Origin: Caldilineaceae bacterium
GTDB lineage: Bacteria > Chloroflexota > Anaerolineae > Caldilineales > Caldilineaceae
Direction of reading: 5' to 3'
Length of the DNA: 64,000 bases
NCBI GenBank assembly: GCA_022827195.1
Contig: JAJDTL010000041.1
Span: 157,599-221,598 of the forward strand
Position numbers and translations under genes: made by a program. The notes below the pieces were generated by a model. The model saw only the letters and a list, made by a program, of their open reading frames with translations, was not told where the DNA came from and searched no databases. This document shows, piece by piece, positions 61,576 through 64,000 of the stretch (its first letter is position 1; every line of letters starts with the position of its first letter).

Positions 61576-61615
61576 TCTGGAGGATATCAGCGGCGCGAAG
61601 CGTGGGCCGGTGATT
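61576..61615 (+). repeat. Direct repeat, copy 2, downstream of small membrane-protein gene
   Basis: The second copy of the 40-base repeat described at 61241-61280, beginning only four bases after the stop codon of the small gene. Confidence 0.65.
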
Positions 61616-61689
61616 AGAGTAGAGCTGTTGGCCGAGTGATCGACCTAGACGTTAAGTCTGCCGGTCGGGAACTCGGCCAATTTGTTTGC

Positions 61690-62010
61690 TTAGGCCGTGT
61701 TCCAGTCACCGCGCGCCGGATGCAGGTCGCCAGCCTCGACCCGCGCGGCATACGACACCGTCCGCTTCGGCTTGCTTTTCAACTCCTTGACCGGCTCGTT
61801 CAGAGCGCTGATCAGCGCTTTCTCGCTGAAGTGGTCGACCTGACAAAGATCGTTGGGCAGCACGATGATCGCGCCGGTGTCGTCGCGCGGGGTGACCGCG
61901 CGGGCTGGTGCGGGTGCGCGTTGTTCGTTTTCAGTTTCGGGGAGCGGCGGATTCAGCGTGCAGCCCGCATTTGGGGGTGGGAATTGTCCGGCGGGGAGTT
62001 GATGCTGGCA
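61690..62010 (-). pseudogene. Coding-like fragment without a start codon
   Basis: Read on the minus strand, a frame ending at TAA 61690-61692 encodes a strongly coding-like sequence (NPPLPETENEQRAPAP, DDTGAIIVLPNDLCQVDHF, EKALISALNEPVKELKSKP, VEAGDLHPARGDWNTA). GC-rich third positions match local genes. No ATG or ribosome-binding site is present, and upstream it merges into degenerate repeat sequence near 62000-62080. It looks like the 3' remnant of a gene whose 5' part was replaced by repeats. No family is recognised. Confidence 0.45.
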
Positions 62011-62085
62011 GTGGGCAGTTGTCGGTGGGCAGTTGTCGGTAGGCAGTGGTCGGTGGCTAGTTGTCAGTGGCCGGGGACTGCCGGG
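61985..62085 (+). repeat. Degenerate GTCGGT/GGCAGT repeats related to the terminal 14-bp array
   Basis: Irregular units such as GGGCAGTTGTCGGT and GGCAGTGGTCGGT follow each other between about 61995 and 62080. They resemble the ordered 14-bp array at 63829-64000, so imuB is bracketed by related repeats. Confidence 0.55.
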
Positions 62086-62163
62086 GGGGTATGGCTTGGT
62101 TGCCGCCCGAGGGATGGGAATTCGGACCCCAGTTTTTGGACTGCAGCCGCGGATTTATGCAAT

Positions 62164-62192
62164 TTGACATTGTAGAACTTATGTTCTATAAT
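62164..62192 (+). promoter_or_regulatory. Consensus promoter with embedded LexA (SOS) box for imuB
   Basis: TTGACA at 62164-62169 and TATAAT at 62187-62192 are separated by exactly 17 bases, matching both sigma-70 consensus hexamers. The spacer holds the palindrome TAGAAC-TTAT-GTTCTA (62173-62188; core GAACN4GTTC at 62175-62186), the Gram-positive-type LexA box. LexA binding there would block the promoter, so the downstream gene should be DNA-damage inducible. Confidence 0.85.
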
Positions 62193-62235
62193 GTGGGCTG
62201 AAATCATCTTTTCAGGACAGCTGGGGGGAGCAATC

Positions 62236-63795
62236 ATGAGGGTGGCATGTGTTCTGATCACGCATTTGCGGGCGAAGGCGGAGATGCGGCGGCAGGCCGA
62301 GGTGGCGGAGGGGGCCGCGCATGGTGAGGAGGAGGGAGAGGCGAGGAGCGAAGAGAGGGGGGACCCCTTGCAGGCCGCGTCCGCGGCGTCCTCATCTGCC
62401 GGGCATTTGGGAGAGCCTGCGACGCTGGTTGTGGAGGGCGGGGGGGCGTCGGGGGCGCGGCCGGTGGTGGTCGATTATTTCCCGGGCAACTGCGGGGTGA
62501 AGGCGGGGATGACGCTGGAGCAGGCGGTGTCGCAGCAGGCGGAGACGGTGGTGCTGCGTGCGGACGAGCCGTATTATCGGCAGATTTTCGGCGAGTTGCT
62601 GCGCTCTTTGCAGGGGGTGAGCGACCGGGTTGAGGGGGCGGAGTTGGGTACGTCCTATGTGCGTCTTGACGGGTTGGAGGCGATGTACGGCGATGAGGCG
62701 GGGCTTCTCGATGCGCTGCTGGCGGCGGTGCCGGCCGATCTGAACGCGCGGATTGGGGTGGCGGATGCGAAGTTTCCGGCGTTTGTGGCGGCGCGCACGC
62801 GTGAGGCGGGGGTGTCGTATGCGCCGGAGGAGGTGCGGGGGTTCCTGGCGCCGTATTCGGTGGAGCTGCTGCCGGTTTGTGTGGAGGTGAAGGAGAGGCT
62901 GCGTCGTTTCGGTCTGCACACGATGGGGGATGTGGCGGCGATGGAGCGGCATCTGATCGTTGCCCAATTCGGGGCTGAGGGCGGCCGCTTGTGGGCGCTG
63001 TGCAACGGGGAGGACGAGCGTCCCGTGGTGCCGCTGGCGTTTGAGGAGTCGATCGTTGAGCATAGCTCGCTGCCGTTCAACTCGTCGTCGCTCGAGCTGC
63101 TTTTTGTGGCGGTGGATACGCTGCTGCGGCGGGGGTATGCGCGTGCGGAGCTGGATGGGCGGTATGTGGGGGCGGTGGGGTTGGCGTGCCGCGCGCGCGG
63201 CTGGCCGCCGTGGGCGGCGTCGATCGCGTTCAAGCAGCCGGTGGGGCGCTGGGAGCGGGCGGCCGCGCTGGTGCGGGACCGGCTGGAACTGGAGCCGCCG
63301 CAGATCCCGGTTGAGGATGTGACGCTGACGCTGTCCGGTTTCAGCGGCGGATCCGGGGAGCAGATGGGCCTGTTTCAGGATGTGAAGGAGCGGGCGGGGC
63401 GGCGGCTGATGGAGATGGAGAAGCGGTTGCAGGTGCGGATGAACGGGAGGCACGTTCTGCACCGGATCGCGGAGGTGGCGCCGTGGCATCCGGCGCCGGA
63501 GATGCGGGCGTTGCAGATCCCGATCGATCCGGCCAAGCGGGATGACATCCGGCCGCTGCATGCGCCGGCGGCGGTTGCGGTGCGGGAGGGCGCGGGGGGG
63601 CGGCCGGTTGCGGTGCAGGTTGGGCGGCGCTGGCGGCGGGTGACGGGGATCGCGGAGCGGTGGCGGTTCGACCTGTGGTGGCTGCCGCAGCCGATCAGGC
63701 GGGCCTATTTTCGGGTGGAGTCGGAGGAGGGGCCGGTGACGTTGTTCAGGGATGAGGGGGCGGGGGGGTGGTATAGTCAGAACGGCGGTTTTTAG
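62236..63795 (+). CDS. imuB: ImuB-like catalytically inactive Y-family DNA polymerase
   Basis: A 519-residue protein with Y-family polymerase architecture: a palm-type N-terminus, a thumb/helix-hairpin-helix region (LRRFGLHTMGDVAAM and AQFGAEGGRLWALCNG), a little-finger-like region, and a C-terminal DUF6504-like segment (RRVTGIAERWRFDLWWLPQPIRRAYFRVESEEG). The catalytic carboxylates are missing: the first strand is VACVLITHLRAKAEM instead of DxDAFFAxVE, and the SxDE motif is replaced by TSYVRLDGLEAMYG. This is the hallmark of ImuB, which helps DnaE2 in damage-induced mutagenesis. An unusual Glu/Ala/Ser-rich insertion occupies residues 20-65. GGGGGGAG precedes the ATG. The LexA promoter supports the call. 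dnaE2 is not in the window. Confidence 0.87.
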   Translation: MRVACVLITHLRAKAEMRRQAEVAEGAAHGEEEGEARSEERGDPLQAASAASSSAGHLGEPATLVVEGGGASGARPVVVDYFPGNCGVKAGMTLEQAVSQQAETVVLRADEPYYRQIFGELLRSLQGVSDRVEGAELGTSYVRLDGLEAMYGDEAGLLDALLAAVPADLNARIGVADAKFPAFVAARTREAGVSYAPEEVRGFLAPYSVELLPVCVEVKERLRRFGLHTMGDVAAMERHLIVAQFGAEGGRLWALCNGEDERPVVPLAFEESIVEHSSLPFNSSSLELLFVAVDTLLRRGYARAELDGRYVGAVGLACRARGWPPWAASIAFKQPVGRWERAAALVRDRLELEPPQIPVEDVTLTLSGFSGGSGEQMGLFQDVKERAGRRLMEMEKRLQVRMNGRHVLHRIAEVAPWHPAPEMRALQIPIDPAKRDDIRPLHAPAAVAVREGAGGRPVAVQVGRRWRRVTGIAERWRFDLWWLPQPIRRAYFRVESEEGPVTLFRDEGAGGWYSQNGGF

Positions 63796-63828
63796 TTTTC
63801 AGTTTTTCGTTTTCAGTTTTTCGTTTTT

Positions 63829-64000
63829 AGTGGTCGGTTGCCAGTGGTCGGTAGCCAGTGGTCGGTAGCCAGTGGTCGGTAGCCAGTGGTCGGTTGCCAG
63901 TGGTCGGTTGCCAGTGGTCGGTTGCCAGTGGTCGGTTGCCAGTGGTCGGTTGCCAGTGGTCGGTTGCCAGTGGTCGGTTGCCAGTGGTCGGTTGCCAGTG
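63829..64000 (+). repeat. 14-bp tandem repeat array (GTGGTCGGTTGCCA), running off the window
   Basis: About 12 perfect head-to-tail units of 14 bases occur, three of them with TAGCCA in place of TTGCCA. The array follows a T-rich stretch of TTTTCAGTTTTTCG repeats right after imuB, and it continues beyond the window. The units are contiguous with no spacers, so it is not a CRISPR array. Confidence 0.9.

Noticed and set aside
63829..64000. CRISPR array
   Set aside because: The units are 14 bases and contiguous, with no unique spacers and no cas genes nearby.

Overview
This 64 kb, GC-rich window looks like a chromosomal segment of a heterotrophic bacterium, most plausibly a Chloroflexota (Caldilineae/Anaerolineae-like or sponge/marine-associated) lineage. 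This is an inference from four family-5 substrate-binding lipoproteins with long Ala/Glu/Met-rich linkers after the lipobox, from paralogous sulfatases, luciferase-like monooxygenases, Gfo/Idh/MocA oxidoreductases, PhyH and DegT enzymes, and from a Gram-positive-type LexA box. No rRNA or tRNA gene is visible, so the taxonomy is not proven.

Layout. 0-12 kb (+): a catabolic/transport cluster with a 5'-truncated luciferase-like monooxygenase, a ThDP enzyme, an HpcH/HpaI aldolase, a class V aminotransferase, ABC system 1 (lipoprotein plus two permeases), a second class V enzyme and an uncharacterised 595-aa protein. 12-16.7 kb: a lower-GC scar zone with a twin palindromic operator, an IS5-type end relic, a second ThDP enzyme, prephenate dehydratase, an IS5-family element disabled by a 17-bp duplication, and a decayed Phd/PIN toxin-antitoxin pair. 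16.9-22 kb (+): two tandem sulfatases, a monooxygenase and PhyH. 22-24.9 kb (-): an odd Gfo/Idh protein and two PD-(D/E)XK nuclease-like genes, the first of low GC. 25-33.3 kb (+): a DAO-type oxidoreductase, ABC system 2, two Gfo/Idh proteins and a jelly-roll-like protein. 33.5-46.6 kb (+): ABC system 3, a fused double beta-propeller protein, a class III aminotransferase, three amidohydrolases and a DegT enzyme. 46.7-58.3 kb (-): a converging, parallel operon with ABC system 4, three BNR/sialidase-like proteins (one broken), a DegT enzyme, a SUMF1-fold protein without catalytic cysteines and a GATase-like/deacetylase-like protein. 58.3-64 kb: repeats, an IS3 relic, a seven-repeat FG-GAP propeller protein, a small membrane protein between direct repeats, a LexA-controlled imuB-like gene and a 14-bp tandem repeat running off the end.

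How the genes fit together. The window is a series of uptake-plus-catabolism modules, each built from a substrate-binding lipoprotein and two permeases followed by enzymes suited to carbohydrate or polyol derivatives (inference). None of the four transporters has an ATPase gene here, so they probably share ATPases encoded elsewhere. All four have a hairpin between the binding-protein and permease genes, and a sigma-70-like promoter can be read upstream of each binding-protein gene. The most notable findings are the frame-intact but nonsense-riddled toxin-antitoxin module, the datable inactivation of the IS5 element, the twin operators at 12.03 kb, the perfect SOS promoter of imuB, and the mirrored convergent operons.
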